Positions 34,281 through 44,033 of a stretch of 64,000 bases of DNA are shown here, in pieces. A model generated the notes under the pieces. It had not been told where the DNA came from. It saw only the letters and a list, made by a program, of their open reading frames with translations, and made no database searches. The DNA lies in assembly GCF_002914525.1 (NCBI RefSeq), contig NZ_LODW01000048.1:310001-374000 (forward strand). The letters run 5' to 3'. This DNA comes from Rhizobium hidalgonense. Its GTDB lineage: Bacteria; Pseudomonadota; Alphaproteobacteria; Rhizobiales; Rhizobiaceae. The translations under genes were made by a program, and so were the position numbers. Every line of letters begins with the position of its first letter. Position 1 is the first letter of the stretch.

Positions 34281-35078
34281 ATGTCCTCCATAACCGAAGG
34301 CAACGCAGTTCAGTATGGCGACAGCCGCAAGCTCGCCGCCCGCGCCAGGTTGCATACCGAATATACCATCGCCGAAACCGGCTGGTTTCCCTGGGTCGCC
34401 GCGCAGTTGCCCCTGAAACCCGGAGATCGCATCCTCGATGTCGGCTGCGGGCCGGCATGGTTCTGGGCGGCAACGGCAGCTCTTCTGCCGGAGGATCTGC
34501 AACTGACGCTCGCCGACCTTTCGCCAGGCATGGTTGATGAGGCAGTGGCGCGCTGCAGTGCACTGCCCTTTGGCTCCGTTCGAGGCTGCCGGGCTGATGC
34601 CGCCGCACTTCCCTTCGAAGACGGCGTCTTCGATCTCGTGATCGCCATGCATATGCTCTATCACCTGCCGGACCCGGCCGCCGGCATCGCGGAGATGGCA
34701 AGGGTGCTGAAACCGGGCGGCTTTCTGGCGGTTACCACCAACGGCATCGGCAACATGCGCGAGATCTATCGCCTGACGACCGTCTTCGGCAGCGCAGCGA
34801 CCGATCCGGCCGGCGACGCCTTTGGATATGACGCCGCCGAGCAAGTGATGCGGTCGCAATTCGGAAACGTCGCCATGTCGCAGTATCCGGCAAGCATGCG
34901 GATCACCGAGCCGGAGGATGTCTTCCTGGCCCTCACCTCTTATCCGCCCGGCGAAGGCGCCGGCGAGCCTCAGCTCGCCCGCTTCCGCCAAGCGATCGCC
35001 GATGCCTTCAGGCAAGGCAGCGGCGCGCTCGATGTCAGCAAGGAGACCGGTCTGTTCCTTAGCAGGAAGGCAGGCTGA
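34281..35078 (+). CDS. Class I SAM-dependent methyltransferase
   Basis: A 265-residue Methyltransf_11-type enzyme. Motif I is ILDVGCGPAWFWAAT (~50-64), the acidic loop LTLADLSPGMVDEA, and motif for adenine contact CRADAAALPFEDGVFDLVIA. Post-motif region ARVLKPGGFLAVTTNG is standard. The substrate is unknown and there is no operon partner. It follows the ohr promoter region in divergent orientation; the start with a GCGGAGAATTGAG upstream is reasonable. Confidence 0.87.
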   Translation: MSSITEGNAVQYGDSRKLAARARLHTEYTIAETGWFPWVAAQLPLKPGDRILDVGCGPAWFWAATAALLPEDLQLTLADLSPGMVDEAVARCSALPFGSVRGCRADAAALPFEDGVFDLVIAMHMLYHLPDPAAGIAEMARVLKPGGFLAVTTNGIGNMREIYRLTTVFGSAATDPAGDAFGYDAAEQVMRSQFGNVAMSQYPASMRITEPEDVFLALTSYPPGEGAGEPQLARFRQAIADAFRQGSGALDVSKETGLFLSRKAG

Positions 35079-35126
35079 TCGGATCACCGGCTTTTGGAAT
35101 CGCGACCGGACGAGGCAGAGCGGCGC

Positions 35127-35474
35127 TCAGACCTTCTCTTTCTTCTTGACCTTTTGCTCCGGTTCGACGGGCGCATCGGGCGTCGGGGCAAGCAGTTTGC
35201 GCAGCGATGCAATCTTGTCCTTCACCAGCGGCCGGAAGCGCGTCGCGCGATAGGGCATGTCGGCCGCACCGTAACCTTCCGGTCCGTCGTCATTGCCGCG
35301 GTGGATTTCCGCGAGCTTCACCCCGATGAAGGTGCCGTCGACATAATGGGTATATTCGCCCACCCAGCGGATCGTATAGATCTCGCCTTTGCGGATGAGC
35401 TGGTCGATGCTGACATGTTTGAAGGTATCGTTGATGCAGACGACCTTCTGGCCGACATGAAAATCATAGCTCAT
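35127..35474 (-). CDS. Conserved hypothetical protein with SH3-like fold pattern
   Basis: A 115-residue cytoplasmic protein. The first ~85 residues alternate short beta strands (FHVGQKVVCINDTF, LIRKGEIYTIRWVG) in the manner of small SH3-like barrel proteins. The C-terminal ~25 residues are a Pro/Glu/Lys-rich tail ending KVKKKEKV. It is not recognised as a named family. It is convergent with the methyltransferase gene and is followed on the same strand, downstream, by nothing in frame. Confidence 0.7.
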   Translation of the reverse strand: MSYDFHVGQKVVCINDTFKHVSIDQLIRKGEIYTIRWVGEYTHYVDGTFIGVKLAEIHRGNDDGPEGYGAADMPYRATRFRPLVKDKIASLRKLLAPTPDAPVEPEQKVKKKEKV

Positions 35475-35609
35475 GGATCCAACTCTCGAACGGCAATCCG
35501 CCCCGGCGATCTATAGCGCGCTGGGCGGCCAGGATGAACCATTTTCTGCCAGCAGGCCCGTTTACAGCGACAACAGCCGCCCCGCGCCGCACGGTTCAGT
35601 GAAAACGCA

Positions 35610-36938
35610 TCAGTCGCAATAGACCTTGCCGCTCTTGCGGGAGCGAAGATCGAAATGGAAATGGTTCCAGTGCTCCGGGTTGCTGCCGGGGCCGAGGACC
35701 GTACTGAAATAGCGGCAGCTGTCGGTGCGCACCGCCTTCAGCAGCCGGCCCTCGCGCAGCGAGAACAGGCCCTTCTTGCGCACGTCGATCTCGTGGCCGT
35801 TCTTCAGCACGAACTTGCCGACGTCGATGGCGTTGCCATGGGCGTGTTCCGACATCGGATTATATCTCTGCCGGCTGTTGTTCATGCGCCGGCAGGAATA
35901 ACCACCGAGCGGCTGGATCGTCCTGATGCCGCTCCAGTAGCGGTAGCGGGCAGACGGCGCCAGCTCGTTCTTCACCCATTTGGCGAAGGCGAGCGTCACC
36001 TGGCAGTTCAGCGTCACCGCGGGGCTGACGCCGATATTGCCGGAAAGCCCCTTCAGCGACACTGGATAGGGCACCTGGCAGGCCGGCCCGTTCGAGATCG
36101 GCGGCTTGTCGTCGAAGAGTACGCCCATGCGCTTCAGCTCGCGCCGGCAGGCGAGCTCGGAGGCCGGCATGACGCTCGGGTCGAGCGGCACCGCCGGTTC
36201 GCTCATCATCGGGTTGTTCGGCTTGAGCATCGCGACCTCTTCGCTTTCGTCCTCTTCGGGAACGCGGGAGGGCGCCACGACAGGGCTGCCGTCATTCCAG
36301 GCGGGCGCCCGGCTCATCTGCGTCTGCGCTGCCGGTTGCGGCATCGAAGCCTGCCTGGCCTGGCGCATGGGCTGATTGATCTGAGCCGGATTGTCGGTGC
36401 CGATGCCGTCGACAACAGGCTCGCTGGCATTGCCCTCGGCGATCTGCTGCTGTTGCTCCTGTGCCAGCCCGACAACTGGCTCGGCCCCGAGTTCGTCATC
36501 CATGTTGACGCCACCGGAAGGGATCGTAAGGTTCTGCGTACCACCCCAATTGCCGTTCGGCTGGCCTGCGGCCAGCGCCTCGTCGCTGTCGATCATCGGC
36601 AGCCGGCGGCCTTGGGTTGCCGGGGCACGCAACGTCTGCGGCGCCTGTGCCGTGTGACCGGCGCCGGCAAGATTCGGCGTATCGAGGTAATCGACGGACC
36701 CCTGGCTATTGCCGACGGGTGCGCTGGAAACGGGATAGGAGGCCTGGCTTTCCACCGGCGCCATGCGCACCGCAGGCGCCATACGCGCCGCTCCCCGTGC
36801 CGGCGAGATCGAACTGACCCTGGTGCCGCTGTCGACATTGGCCGGCGGCACCAGCCCATCACTGATCGAACAGGTCGTCAGCGCCGCCGAGAGCAATAGG
36901 GGCAAAAGGGATCGCCGAGGAAAGGAAACAAACGCCAT
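35610..36938 (-). CDS. Extensin-like C-terminal domain lipoprotein
   Basis: A 442-residue exported protein. The N-terminus has an Arg-rich leader and a hydrophobic stretch ending LTTC, a plausible though non-ideal lipobox. A ~220-residue Pro/Gln/Ala-rich linker follows. The last ~180 residues are an extensin-like_C domain with HAHGNAIDVGKF, HWNHFHFD and several Cys (LACRREL, YSCRRM, DSCRYF, terminal VYCD). Proteins of this family have peptidase-like metal ligands and are thought to act on the cell wall. It is probably anchored in the outer membrane and acts in the periplasm. Confidence 0.83.
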   Translation of the reverse strand: MAFVSFPRRSLLPLLLSAALTTCSISDGLVPPANVDSGTRVSSISPARGAARMAPAVRMAPVESQASYPVSSAPVGNSQGSVDYLDTPNLAGAGHTAQAPQTLRAPATQGRRLPMIDSDEALAAGQPNGNWGGTQNLTIPSGGVNMDDELGAEPVVGLAQEQQQQIAEGNASEPVVDGIGTDNPAQINQPMRQARQASMPQPAAQTQMSRAPAWNDGSPVVAPSRVPEEDESEEVAMLKPNNPMMSEPAVPLDPSVMPASELACRRELKRMGVLFDDKPPISNGPACQVPYPVSLKGLSGNIGVSPAVTLNCQVTLAFAKWVKNELAPSARYRYWSGIRTIQPLGGYSCRRMNNSRQRYNPMSEHAHGNAIDVGKFVLKNGHEIDVRKKGLFSLREGRLLKAVRTDSCRYFSTVLGPGSNPEHWNHFHFDLRSRKSGKVYCD

Positions 36939-37050
36939 ACTCTTATCGCTTCCGCAGGCCGACTGGGCAGTGACAGAAAAAACTCACTCCAATTTTAATT
37001 AAAAACGGTGAATGAAAACTTACCGGCACAATCTGAACGCGACGCAGATG

Positions 37051-37085
37051 AAAAAGGCCGCTTTCGCGTCGCTTTCGCGGCCTTT
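37051..37085 (-). terminator. Intrinsic terminator of the chemoreceptor gene
   Basis: AAAGGCCGC (37053-37061) pairs with GCGGCCTTT (37077-37085). Read on the minus strand the stem is followed by TTTTT. It lies 16 bp after the chemoreceptor stop. Confidence 0.85.
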
Positions 37086-37100
37086 GATCTGTCGTTTAAC

Positions 37101-38921
37101 TCACGCTGCCCGTGTGTACCGGGCTCCAGGCGATTGCCCTGCCCCGCGCAGCCGGAAATTCGAAAGCAGCGTCTTCAGCTGGGTGCTTTCCTCGGCAAGC
37201 GTGCGGCTCGCCGCCGTGGTCTCCTCGACCATCGCGGCATTCTGCTGCGTCATCTGGTCCATGTGATTGACGGAACCGTTGATCTCGTTCAGCCCGGTCG
37301 ATTGTTCGCGTGCCGCCGTCGCGATCGACGCGACGTGGTCGTTGACCTGGTTGACCAGCGCCTCGATCTCCAGCAGCGCCTCGCCGGTCGAGCGCACCAG
37401 CGCCACCCCGCCTTCGACCTCCGTCGCCGACCGGCTGATCAGTTCCTTGATCTCCTTGGCCGCATTGGCCGAGCGCTGGGCGAGTTCGCGCACTTCCTGG
37501 GCGACGACAGCAAAACCGCGGCCCGCCTCGCCTGCCCGCGCCGCCTCGACGCCGGCATTCAGCGCCAGAAGGTTCGTCTGGAAGGCGATCTCGTCGATCA
37601 CCGAAATGATCTGGTTGATACGGCTCGACGATTCCTCGATGCGGCCCATCGCCGTCACCGCATTGCGAACGATATCGCCGGAGCGGCCGGCGCTCGCCTT
37701 GGTTTCGGCCACCATCTCGCGCGCCTCGTTCGCCCGCTCGGATGCGGTCTTCACAGTCGCGGTGATCTCGTCGAGGGCTGCTGCCGTCTCTTCGAGGGCG
37801 GCCGCCTGCTGTTCCGTCCGCTTCGACAGATTGCCCGTCGCTTCGCTGATGTCGGAAGCACTTTCGTTGACGACATGGCTCGATTCGGCGATCGCATGGA
37901 TGACGCCGTTCAGCGCATCGACGGCGGCGTTGAAATCGCCCCTCAGCTTGGCGTAATCCTCGCCGATATCGCCGATCGCAACTGTCAGGTCGCCGCCTGC
38001 GAGCTTCTCCAGGCCGACGCCGAGCGCCTGCATCGCAAGCGTCTGCCGCTCGGAGGCCGAACGCAGGCTCGCCTCGTTACCGCGGCGCTCGTCCTCGATC
38101 TGCCGCTGCCTCTCGTCTTCCCGTCCGCGCAGCGCGCTGCGCTCATCGACGGAATCGCGCAGCACCAGCAGCGCCTTGGCCATCTGGCCGATCTCGTCGC
38201 GACAATCGCTGCCGGCGATCTCCACCGATGCCTCTTCGGCGGCAATCGCGTTCATGGCCGTCTTCAGCCGGGCGATTGGCACTGTTACGCTGCGCACGAT
38301 GGCATAAGCGATGGCAATGGTGGCAGCCGCGCCGAGCAGGCAGAGCACCGCCGCCCAGAACGCGTTCTGGCGATAGAGTGCTGCAAGGTCATCGGCATAG
38401 ACGCCGGTGCCGACGATCCAGCCCCAGGGCTCGAAACCGGCGACATAGGAATATTTCAGCACCGGTTCGTCGGCGCCCGGCTTCGGCCAGTAATAATCGA
38501 CGAAGCCCTTGCCGTCCTTCTTCACCTTGTTGACGAATTCGACGAACAGGAACTTGCCTGTGGGATCCTTCATCTGCGAAATATCGGTGCCGTTCAACGC
38601 CGGCTTGATCGGGTGCATCACCATCGTGGGACGCATGTCGTTGATCCAGAAATAGCCGTCGGCGCCGTAGCGCATCGCGCCGATCACGTCCTTGGCGGCC
38701 GCCTGGGCCTGTTCGCGGGTCATCGTGCCCGCCTGCTCCATCTTGTAATATTTGTCGAAGATGCCGAGCGCCGTCGCCTCCATCTTCTCCAACCCCGCCT
38801 TCCGCTCTGCCTGCAGCTCGGAATAGGAATAGTTCAGAAAGAACACCATCGTTGCCGCGAGCACAGCAAGCGTGAAGCCGACGAGGCAGTAAAGGCGTGT
38901 GGAAATCTTGATGTTGCGCAT
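37101..38921 (-). CDS. Methyl-accepting chemotaxis protein with Cache-type sensor
   Basis: A 606-residue receptor. It has membrane helix 1 (~10-30), a periplasmic sCache_2-like domain (~35-185; [46 protein letters not shown]), helix 2 (~190-212) and a HAMP segment. A cytoplasmic coiled signalling domain follows, with the hairpin tip [20 protein letters not shown] and [19 protein letters not shown]. The C-terminus lacks an NWETF-like CheR tether. The ligand is unknown; sCache_2 domains often bind short carboxylates. It is monocistronic, with its own terminator. Confidence 0.93.
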   Translation of the reverse strand: MRNIKISTRLYCLVGFTLAVLAATMVFFLNYSYSELQAERKAGLEKMEATALGIFDKYYKMEQAGTMTREQAQAAAKDVIGAMRYGADGYFWINDMRPTMVMHPIKPALNGTDISQMKDPTGKFLFVEFVNKVKKDGKGFVDYYWPKPGADEPVLKYSYVAGFEPWGWIVGTGVYADDLAALYRQNAFWAAVLCLLGAAATIAIAYAIVRSVTVPIARLKTAMNAIAAEEASVEIAGSDCRDEIGQMAKALLVLRDSVDERSALRGREDERQRQIEDERRGNEASLRSASERQTLAMQALGVGLEKLAGGDLTVAIGDIGEDYAKLRGDFNAAVDALNGVIHAIAESSHVVNESASDISEATGNLSKRTEQQAAALEETAAALDEITATVKTASERANEAREMVAETKASAGRSGDIVRNAVTAMGRIEESSSRINQIISVIDEIAFQTNLLALNAGVEAARAGEAGRGFAVVAQEVRELAQRSANAAKEIKELISRSATEVEGGVALVRSTGEALLEIEALVNQVNDHVASIATAAREQSTGLNEINGSVNHMDQMTQQNAAMVEETTAASRTLAEESTQLKTLLSNFRLRGAGQSPGARYTRAA

Positions 38922-39192
38922 GAGGTTCCCGGCGAGTCTTATATGTGAAATCGATCACACTCTGAACGACCGGAATTACTGGAGCGTAAAGTTTATTTAG
39001 AAATTGATTAAATAACGTAAGGCGAGGCGGCAGTTGTGAGATTCAACCAATTGAAAATCGAATGGAATTTAAATCGGCGCGGCCCGCCATATTTTTCCCA
39101 CAGCCGGCCAGCCGCAGGAGCTAGCTGGGGCTGGAGCGCGCGATCTAGACCGCAGCTGAAAGCGAAACGAGTTGCGGTTTGAATTGTTCGGC

Positions 39193-39558
39193 CTAGCACC
39201 TTGGAAATGAAAACGCGAATGGGAAGAACAGGCATACCGCCAGGCCCCAATCCGTTACGTAAGGAATACACCCCTTGCCATCAGGTTTTGGCCTCTGTCC
39301 AGGCTTGAGAGGGCCGTATGCGCCTTCCCCTCTGGAGGAATAATATAGATATCCTGTTGCCATATGAAGCAACAGTGAAATTGCTGAAATCGCGAACCAG
39401 ATCAGCGCTATGACGAGTGCGCCTGCGTCACAGTTTTGATTTCTAACATCGATGTTTATGCCCGTAAATTGCCAATATAAATACGCTACCATTCCATAAG
39501 AAATCGTAACAAGTACCATAGAATATATGGCCATTAATTTATAAACTGCCGAACTCAT
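39193..39558 (-). CDS. Hypothetical membrane protein, AT-rich
   Basis: About 121 residues from ATG 39558 with two clear hydrophobic helices (MAIYSMVLVTISYGMVAYLY and ALVIALIWFAISAISLLLHM) and a third at the C-terminus (LAVCLFFPFAFSF). A non-ATG start at 39600 is possible. Base composition is clearly more AT-rich than in neighbouring genes, as are its flanks, suggesting recent acquisition. No family is recognised. Confidence 0.55.
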   Translation of the reverse strand: MSSAVYKLMAIYSMVLVTISYGMVAYLYWQFTGINIDVRNQNCDAGALVIALIWFAISAISLLLHMATGYLYYSSRGEGAYGPLKPGQRPKPDGKGCIPYVTDWGLAVCLFFPFAFSFPRC

Positions 39559-39825
39559 TATAAATACTCGTTTATTATATTCAATGAAACTATGTTGCAA
39601 TCCTTAAAACAGTGACCTTCTTCCTCAAGAAGAGAAATCGAGAAGCGGCAGCAGTGCAACTCATTATGTATGTACTTTTTGAGTCGACGGCAACTCACCC
39701 AAACAAGCGCACCCGCCACCGGCCCGTTGCGCCCTGCCTTCCCGCCTTTTACACGCGTTTGACCTTGCACTAGGGTGCTCTCCAGTGAATCACCCGCCAC
39801 CACCGCACCAGATGGAGAACCCTTG

Positions 39826-40212
39826 ATGACCGATGCCGCCAAGCCGAGAGGCGAACTGACGCTGCGCACGCTCGCCATGCCGGGCGATGCCAATCCGGCC
39901 GGCGATATCTTCGGCGGCTGGGTCATGGCGCAGATGGACCTTGCTTCCGGCATCCGCGCCGCCGAGCGCGCCAAGGGTCGCGTCGTCACCGCCGCGGTCA
40001 AGGAAATGGCCTTCGAACTGCCGGTCAAGATCGGCGACACGCTGTCGGTCTATACCGATATCGAGCGTGTCGGCCGCACCTCGATCACCCTCATCGTCGA
40101 AGCCTGGGCGCACCGCTCGCGTTATGCCAAGATGGAAAAGGTCACCGCCGGCACCTTCATCATGGTGGCGCTCGACGAAGAGGGCATGCCCAAGGTGGTC
40201 CCCGCGGCGTGA
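39826..40212 (+). CDS. YciA-type acyl-CoA thioesterase (hotdog fold)
   Basis: A 128-residue hotdog thioesterase. The signature NPAGDIFGGWVMAQMDLASG with the catalytic Asp and the CoA-binding region VKEMAFELPVKIGDTLS are present. YciA-type enzymes hydrolyse a broad range of short to long acyl-CoAs and free CoA. The ATG at 39826 has GGAG 8 nt upstream; the longer frame lacks a site. A small membrane protein gene follows at 25 nt. Confidence 0.9.
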   Translation: MTDAAKPRGELTLRTLAMPGDANPAGDIFGGWVMAQMDLASGIRAAERAKGRVVTAAVKEMAFELPVKIGDTLSVYTDIERVGRTSITLIVEAWAHRSRYAKMEKVTAGTFIMVALDEEGMPKVVPAA

Positions 40213-40237
40213 CAGGTTTAGCGCCCGGGGATAGGGA

Positions 40238-40825
40238 ATGGAAACGGTCAGCTCACCCGAGGTCTTCCTGCACATCAAGGTGGTGATGGGCATGGTCATC
40301 AGCCTTTCGCTTGCCAGGCTGCTGACCGGCGTTGCCGGCATCGTCCAGCATCCCGGCAAGGCGAAGGTCTATCCCGTCCATCTCGGCTGGGCGCTGTCCC
40401 TGTTTCTCTTCATCATTCATATCTGGTGGTGGGAATATCGCCTGCAGGCCGTGCCCGCGATCGGCTTCGGCATCTATCTCTTCCTCATCTGCTTCTGCAG
40501 TCTGTTCTTCCTGCTTTGCGCCCTGCTTTTCCCGGCGAGCCTCGACGAATATGGCGGCTACGAGGAATATTTCATTTCCCGGCGCAAATGGTTCTTCGGC
40601 ATCCTCGGCCTCACCTACGCCGTCGATATTCTCGATACGGCAATCAAGGGCCATGAGCGCATCCTCTCGCTCGGCTGGGAATATCCCGCCCGCAACATCA
40701 TCTACATCCTGCTCTGCGCGCTGGCCGCCTGGACCCCCAACCGCCGCTTCCACACCATCTTCGTGGTCGTCAACCTCGTCTATCAGATGAGCTTTATCTT
40801 TAGGCTGTATGATGTGTTGGGGTGA
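40238..40825 (+). CDS. Conserved hypothetical integral membrane protein
   Basis: A 195-residue protein with about five or six membrane helices (VVMGMVISLSLARLLTGVAG, LGWALSLFLFIIHIWWWEYR, IYLFLICFCSLFFLLCALL, then two more). Charged loops include YGGYEEYFISRRKW. It may be co-transcribed with the thioesterase gene (25-nt gap). No family function is known to me. Confidence 0.75.
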   Translation: METVSSPEVFLHIKVVMGMVISLSLARLLTGVAGIVQHPGKAKVYPVHLGWALSLFLFIIHIWWWEYRLQAVPAIGFGIYLFLICFCSLFFLLCALLFPASLDEYGGYEEYFISRRKWFFGILGLTYAVDILDTAIKGHERILSLGWEYPARNIIYILLCALAAWTPNRRFHTIFVVVNLVYQMSFIFRLYDVLG

Positions 40826-40910
40826 GGAGCGGTTCGGTGCAGCCGAAGCAATCGATCCAGTGAATCGATTACAGCGACGAACGCCCTGAGCTTGAAGCGA
40901 AGGGCCGGGC

Positions 40911-41096
40911 AGCGGCTTGCTCCCCTTCTCCCCAGCGAGGCGAGATGCCCGGTTAAGGCAGATGAGGGGGGGGAGCGGCAAAGCCGCAAATGCGCTGAGG
41001 GCAAGCGAGGGGCAATGAAAGTCGTGCCGTTTGGCCCCCTCATTCGGCCCTGTGGGCCACCTTGTCCCTGCTGGGGAGAAGAACCGGCAAGCCGCT
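40911..41096. repeat. RIME-like intergenic palindromic element
   Basis: A ~186-bp element whose ends are inverted copies: AGCGGCTTGC...TTCTCCCCAGC (40911-40936) and GCTGGGGAGAAG...GCAAGCCGCT (41070-41096). The interior has a second, weaker pair of arms (GATGAGGGGG and CCCCCTCATTC). It is intergenic, carries no gene and resembles Rhizobium-specific intergenic mosaic elements; the family name is inferred from the general form. Confidence 0.65.
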
Positions 41097-41109
41097 CAAC
41101 CACCGCAAC

Positions 41110-42294
41110 TCACCCCTTCAAAAACTGCGACCCCTTATCAAACTCCAATCCCGGAAAAATCTTCCCCGTCAAATCATCCACGCCGACATCGAACTGCCGA
41201 TAGAGCATCGCCGCTGCAATCTCGCGCACATCCGCCGTCGGCATCAGGTCACGGTCGTCGAGCAGCTGGCCGTCGCCTATGCCGGGCCACTTGCCGAGGA
41301 TGCGGCCGCCATTGATGGCGCCTCCAGCTAGCACCGCGCAGCCGCCGGTGCCGTGGTCGGTGCCGGCGGAGCCGTTCTGGCGGACGGTGCGGCCGAATTC
41401 GGTCATCGCAAGCACCACCGTCTTTGCCCAGATTTCGGGGCCGAGCGTCGTCTTCAGCGTGTTGATCGCTTTCGCGAGATCCTGTGTCGGCCGCTTGAAC
41501 TGGCCGGCCTGGCCGATATGCGTGTCCCAGCCTGATATCGAGAAGCTGGCGATACGATAGTCGCCCTTCAGCATGTTGGCCGCGAGCGCCGCCACATCAG
41601 CAACCTTTTCACCGCGCTGGCCGTCCGCCTCGATCATCATCGAGGCGGCGTCGGCCCGCGTCGCCTCGGCAAGGGCTGCGGCAAACGGCGGATCGCCGGC
41701 ATAGAGCCGCGCCAGGAACTGCATCTCGTCCCGCGCCGGCGCCAGATTGGAATCCGATGCCCAGACGTCGACATTGTTGGGACCGGAAAGGATCAGCTCC
41801 GTCGAGGTGTTGACGTCGATCGCCTTGCGCGCGTCCGAGCGCGGAATGACGGCGAGCGCCCGGTTCAGCCAGCCGGTCTTTTCCTCGGCGACATGGTCGC
41901 CGCCCGACTCCAGCATGTCCTGCCCGTCGAAATGGCTGCGCTGATCGCGATAGGGCGTCGACACCGCATGCACGAAGGCAAGCTCCCGGCTCTTCCAGAG
42001 CGGCATCAGTTCGGCGGCGGCGGGATTGAGGCCGAAGTGCCCGTCGAGATCGAGAAGCCCGGTATCGGGCGTCAGCGCCAAGGTCGGCCGGAGCGCCGCG
42101 AAACCGGCATCGCCGTAAGGTTGCACCAGATCCAGCCCGTCCATTGCGCCGCGCAGCACGATGGTGACGAAGCGGTTGTCGCCTGGCATCGCCGCGAAGG
42201 TGACCGGCGTGAAGACGGGAGCGGCGGCGAGACAGCAGGCTGATGTCAGAAAGCCGCGGCGGGAAAGGGAGATCCGGTTCATCGACAGCGTCAT
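41110..42294 (-). CDS. DUF1501 family exported protein (Tat signal)
   Basis: A 394-residue protein with a twin-arginine signal (SRRGFLTSACCLAAAPVF). The DUF1501 domain has RGAMDGLDLVQPYGD, the HAVSTPYRDQRSHFDGQDML region, WDTHIGQAGQFKRPTQDL and TEFGRTVRQNGSAGTDHGTG, an alkaline-phosphatase/sulfatase-like pattern of metal ligands. AGGAGG 8 nt before ATG 42294 sets the start. It follows the DUF1800 gene by 12 nt on the same strand; these two families are nearly always paired, and their biochemical role is unknown. Confidence 0.88.
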   Translation of the reverse strand: MTLSMNRISLSRRGFLTSACCLAAAPVFTPVTFAAMPGDNRFVTIVLRGAMDGLDLVQPYGDAGFAALRPTLALTPDTGLLDLDGHFGLNPAAAELMPLWKSRELAFVHAVSTPYRDQRSHFDGQDMLESGGDHVAEEKTGWLNRALAVIPRSDARKAIDVNTSTELILSGPNNVDVWASDSNLAPARDEMQFLARLYAGDPPFAAALAEATRADAASMMIEADGQRGEKVADVAALAANMLKGDYRIASFSISGWDTHIGQAGQFKRPTQDLAKAINTLKTTLGPEIWAKTVVLAMTEFGRTVRQNGSAGTDHGTGGCAVLAGGAINGGRILGKWPGIGDGQLLDDRDLMPTADVREIAAAMLYRQFDVGVDDLTGKIFPGLEFDKGSQFLKG

Positions 42295-42306
42295 GGCGAA
42301 GGCCTC

Positions 42307-43818
42307 CTATCGGCGGTTGAATTCTGGCGATGCCAGCACCAATGTCAGTCCGCTGATCTTGTTCGGCGCCTGCGACACCACGCGGATCGTCTCGTCGCGC
42401 GCAGCATCTGCAAGCGTCGATTTCAGGAATTCACGCGGATCTTCGTCGCGGCCGAACTGGGTGGCGGCCCGCCGCGCCCAGGCCAATCGCTCGGCGAGCT
42501 GGCTGCCGGTGATCCAGGCGGAAAACCCTTCCTCGAAACCCGCAGGACTCGGCGGCAGCCAGGTCGGCTGTCCCATGCGCTTCAGTGCCCCCTGCCCCAG
42601 CGCCCGCGCCGTCCGGAAGGCCTTGAGCCGCTTGTCCCTCGCCTCGCCGGCGGGATCCGTTGTGACAGGCGATCCAGCCATGCCAGGCGTATTCGCCGCC
42701 ATGTCGCCCTCTTCAGTGCCTTGCTGGTTGGCAGCCAGGAAACTGCCGACGACGCCGTTGACCGGCCCCGCATTCAGAGCCCTCAGGCCGGCGACGACAT
42801 AATCGAAGGGCTGGCGCGCCTTAGCACCCTCGTCGCGCCAGGCGGCGGGATGGTCGAACATGGCGGTGTAGACTGCTGTGAGATCACCATCCGTCTTCTT
42901 CCATGCCGCGGCCATGTCCGAGACCATGCCCTCGTCCGGCTGGTCGAAGATAAAATGCACCGCGAGCTTACGGCTGATATGCGCCGCCGTCTTCGGATGG
43001 ACCGAAAGATCGTCGAGCATATCGAGATAGTCGTCGCCCGAGCGCTTGCGCCCGCCATAACTGACACCGAGCACCTGGTGTGTGCCGGGCTCGGAAATAT
43101 TCGGCCGGAAGGCGATGTCCATCTCCTTGCGGTCGATGGTCAAGCCCGTCAGCACCATGGCCGCCGCCGTCACATCCGCCTGGGTATAGCCGCTGCCGGC
43201 CCCGAGCGTATGCAGTTCCAGGAGTTCGCGGCCGAGATTTTCGTTCAGCCCCTTGTTGCGTTTGATGCCGCCGGCCGAATCCGGCCCGAGCGAATCCGCC
43301 TGATCGAGATAGATCAGCATGGCGGGATGGGCCGTGGCGCTGCGCAGGAGATCGCCGAACCTGCCTGCCATGAATGGCCGGATCGCCTCGGATTCATAAA
43401 GTGGCACGATGAGCCGCATCGGCAGGCTCTTGTTGGCGCTGGTGGAGAAATGATCGGTCCAGAAGGTCGCCAGCCGTTCGTAAAAGCCATAGGGCGACAG
43501 TACCGCCTGCATCAGCCGCAGGTTCGCATCGTGCTGGAACTGTTGCTGCGCCTGGCGCTGCACCCCCTTGCGCATCTCGCGTCGGGTCGGATCGTCGGTC
43601 ACCGTCTTGGCGTCCTCCCGGATCTGCTTCAGCTGCTCCTGCAGGCTGAGGATGGCCCGGTGGCGCATGTCGGGACCGCCGAGCGGAAAGTCGGGCGTTG
43701 CCGCCATCCCTTTGCTGAGCTGGCCGATCAGCTCATCCTTGCTTTGCGGCGGCGCCTCGCCTGGCCGAAAACCATACCCGAACCGGATCGCCGCCATCGT
43801 CGGGAAAGAGAGGCTCAT
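42307..43818 (-). CDS. DUF1800 family protein
   Basis: A 503-residue helical protein. The DUF1800 hallmarks are RFGYGFRPGE at the N-terminus, FWTDHFSTSANKS, NENLGRELLELHTLGAGSGY (central motif) and ISRKLAVHFIFDQP. The family always occurs with DUF1501 and the pair is probably exported or membrane-associated. No signal peptide is evident here. It is transcribed first in a two-gene operon. A rhizobial repeat lies just upstream (43842-43935). Confidence 0.88.
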   Translation of the reverse strand: MSLSFPTMAAIRFGYGFRPGEAPPQSKDELIGQLSKGMAATPDFPLGGPDMRHRAILSLQEQLKQIREDAKTVTDDPTRREMRKGVQRQAQQQFQHDANLRLMQAVLSPYGFYERLATFWTDHFSTSANKSLPMRLIVPLYESEAIRPFMAGRFGDLLRSATAHPAMLIYLDQADSLGPDSAGGIKRNKGLNENLGRELLELHTLGAGSGYTQADVTAAAMVLTGLTIDRKEMDIAFRPNISEPGTHQVLGVSYGGRKRSGDDYLDMLDDLSVHPKTAAHISRKLAVHFIFDQPDEGMVSDMAAAWKKTDGDLTAVYTAMFDHPAAWRDEGAKARQPFDYVVAGLRALNAGPVNGVVGSFLAANQQGTEEGDMAANTPGMAGSPVTTDPAGEARDKRLKAFRTARALGQGALKRMGQPTWLPPSPAGFEEGFSAWITGSQLAERLAWARRAATQFGRDEDPREFLKSTLADAARDETIRVVSQAPNKISGLTLVLASPEFNRR

Positions 43819-43841
43819 GGCCGGTCAACTCCTGATCACTG

Positions 43842-43935
43842 CTGAAGCAATTCCAGCAAAAGTGTGCCGTGGTTTTGCGCCCGGAATTGCGCAAAAACAA
43901 AACCTTGGAAAGCATTTCCGTGACACGGAAATGCT
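43842..43935. repeat. Rhizobial intergenic repeat (family B) plus 25-bp palindrome
   Basis: GAAGCAATTCC (43844-43854) and GGAATTGC (43883-43890) flank AAAAGTGTG...GGTTTTGCG. The same core in inverse orientation is at 52123-52172. Immediately after it AGCATTTCCGTG (43911-43922) and CACGGAAATGCT (43924-43935) form a perfect palindrome around one base. Confidence 0.65.
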
Positions 43936-44033
43936 GGAAGTGACAGGCTGCCAGCCGATTGCGACGCCAATCTGTAGAAAATGCGGCGTTATCTAGACAT
44001 GGACGATTTGTAATTTACTGAAAAAACTACAAT

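Noticed and set aside
37008..38948. 646-codon plus-strand open frame
   Set aside because: It is antisense to the chemoreceptor gene and has the His/Arg/Asp-rich composition typical of GC-rich shadow frames.
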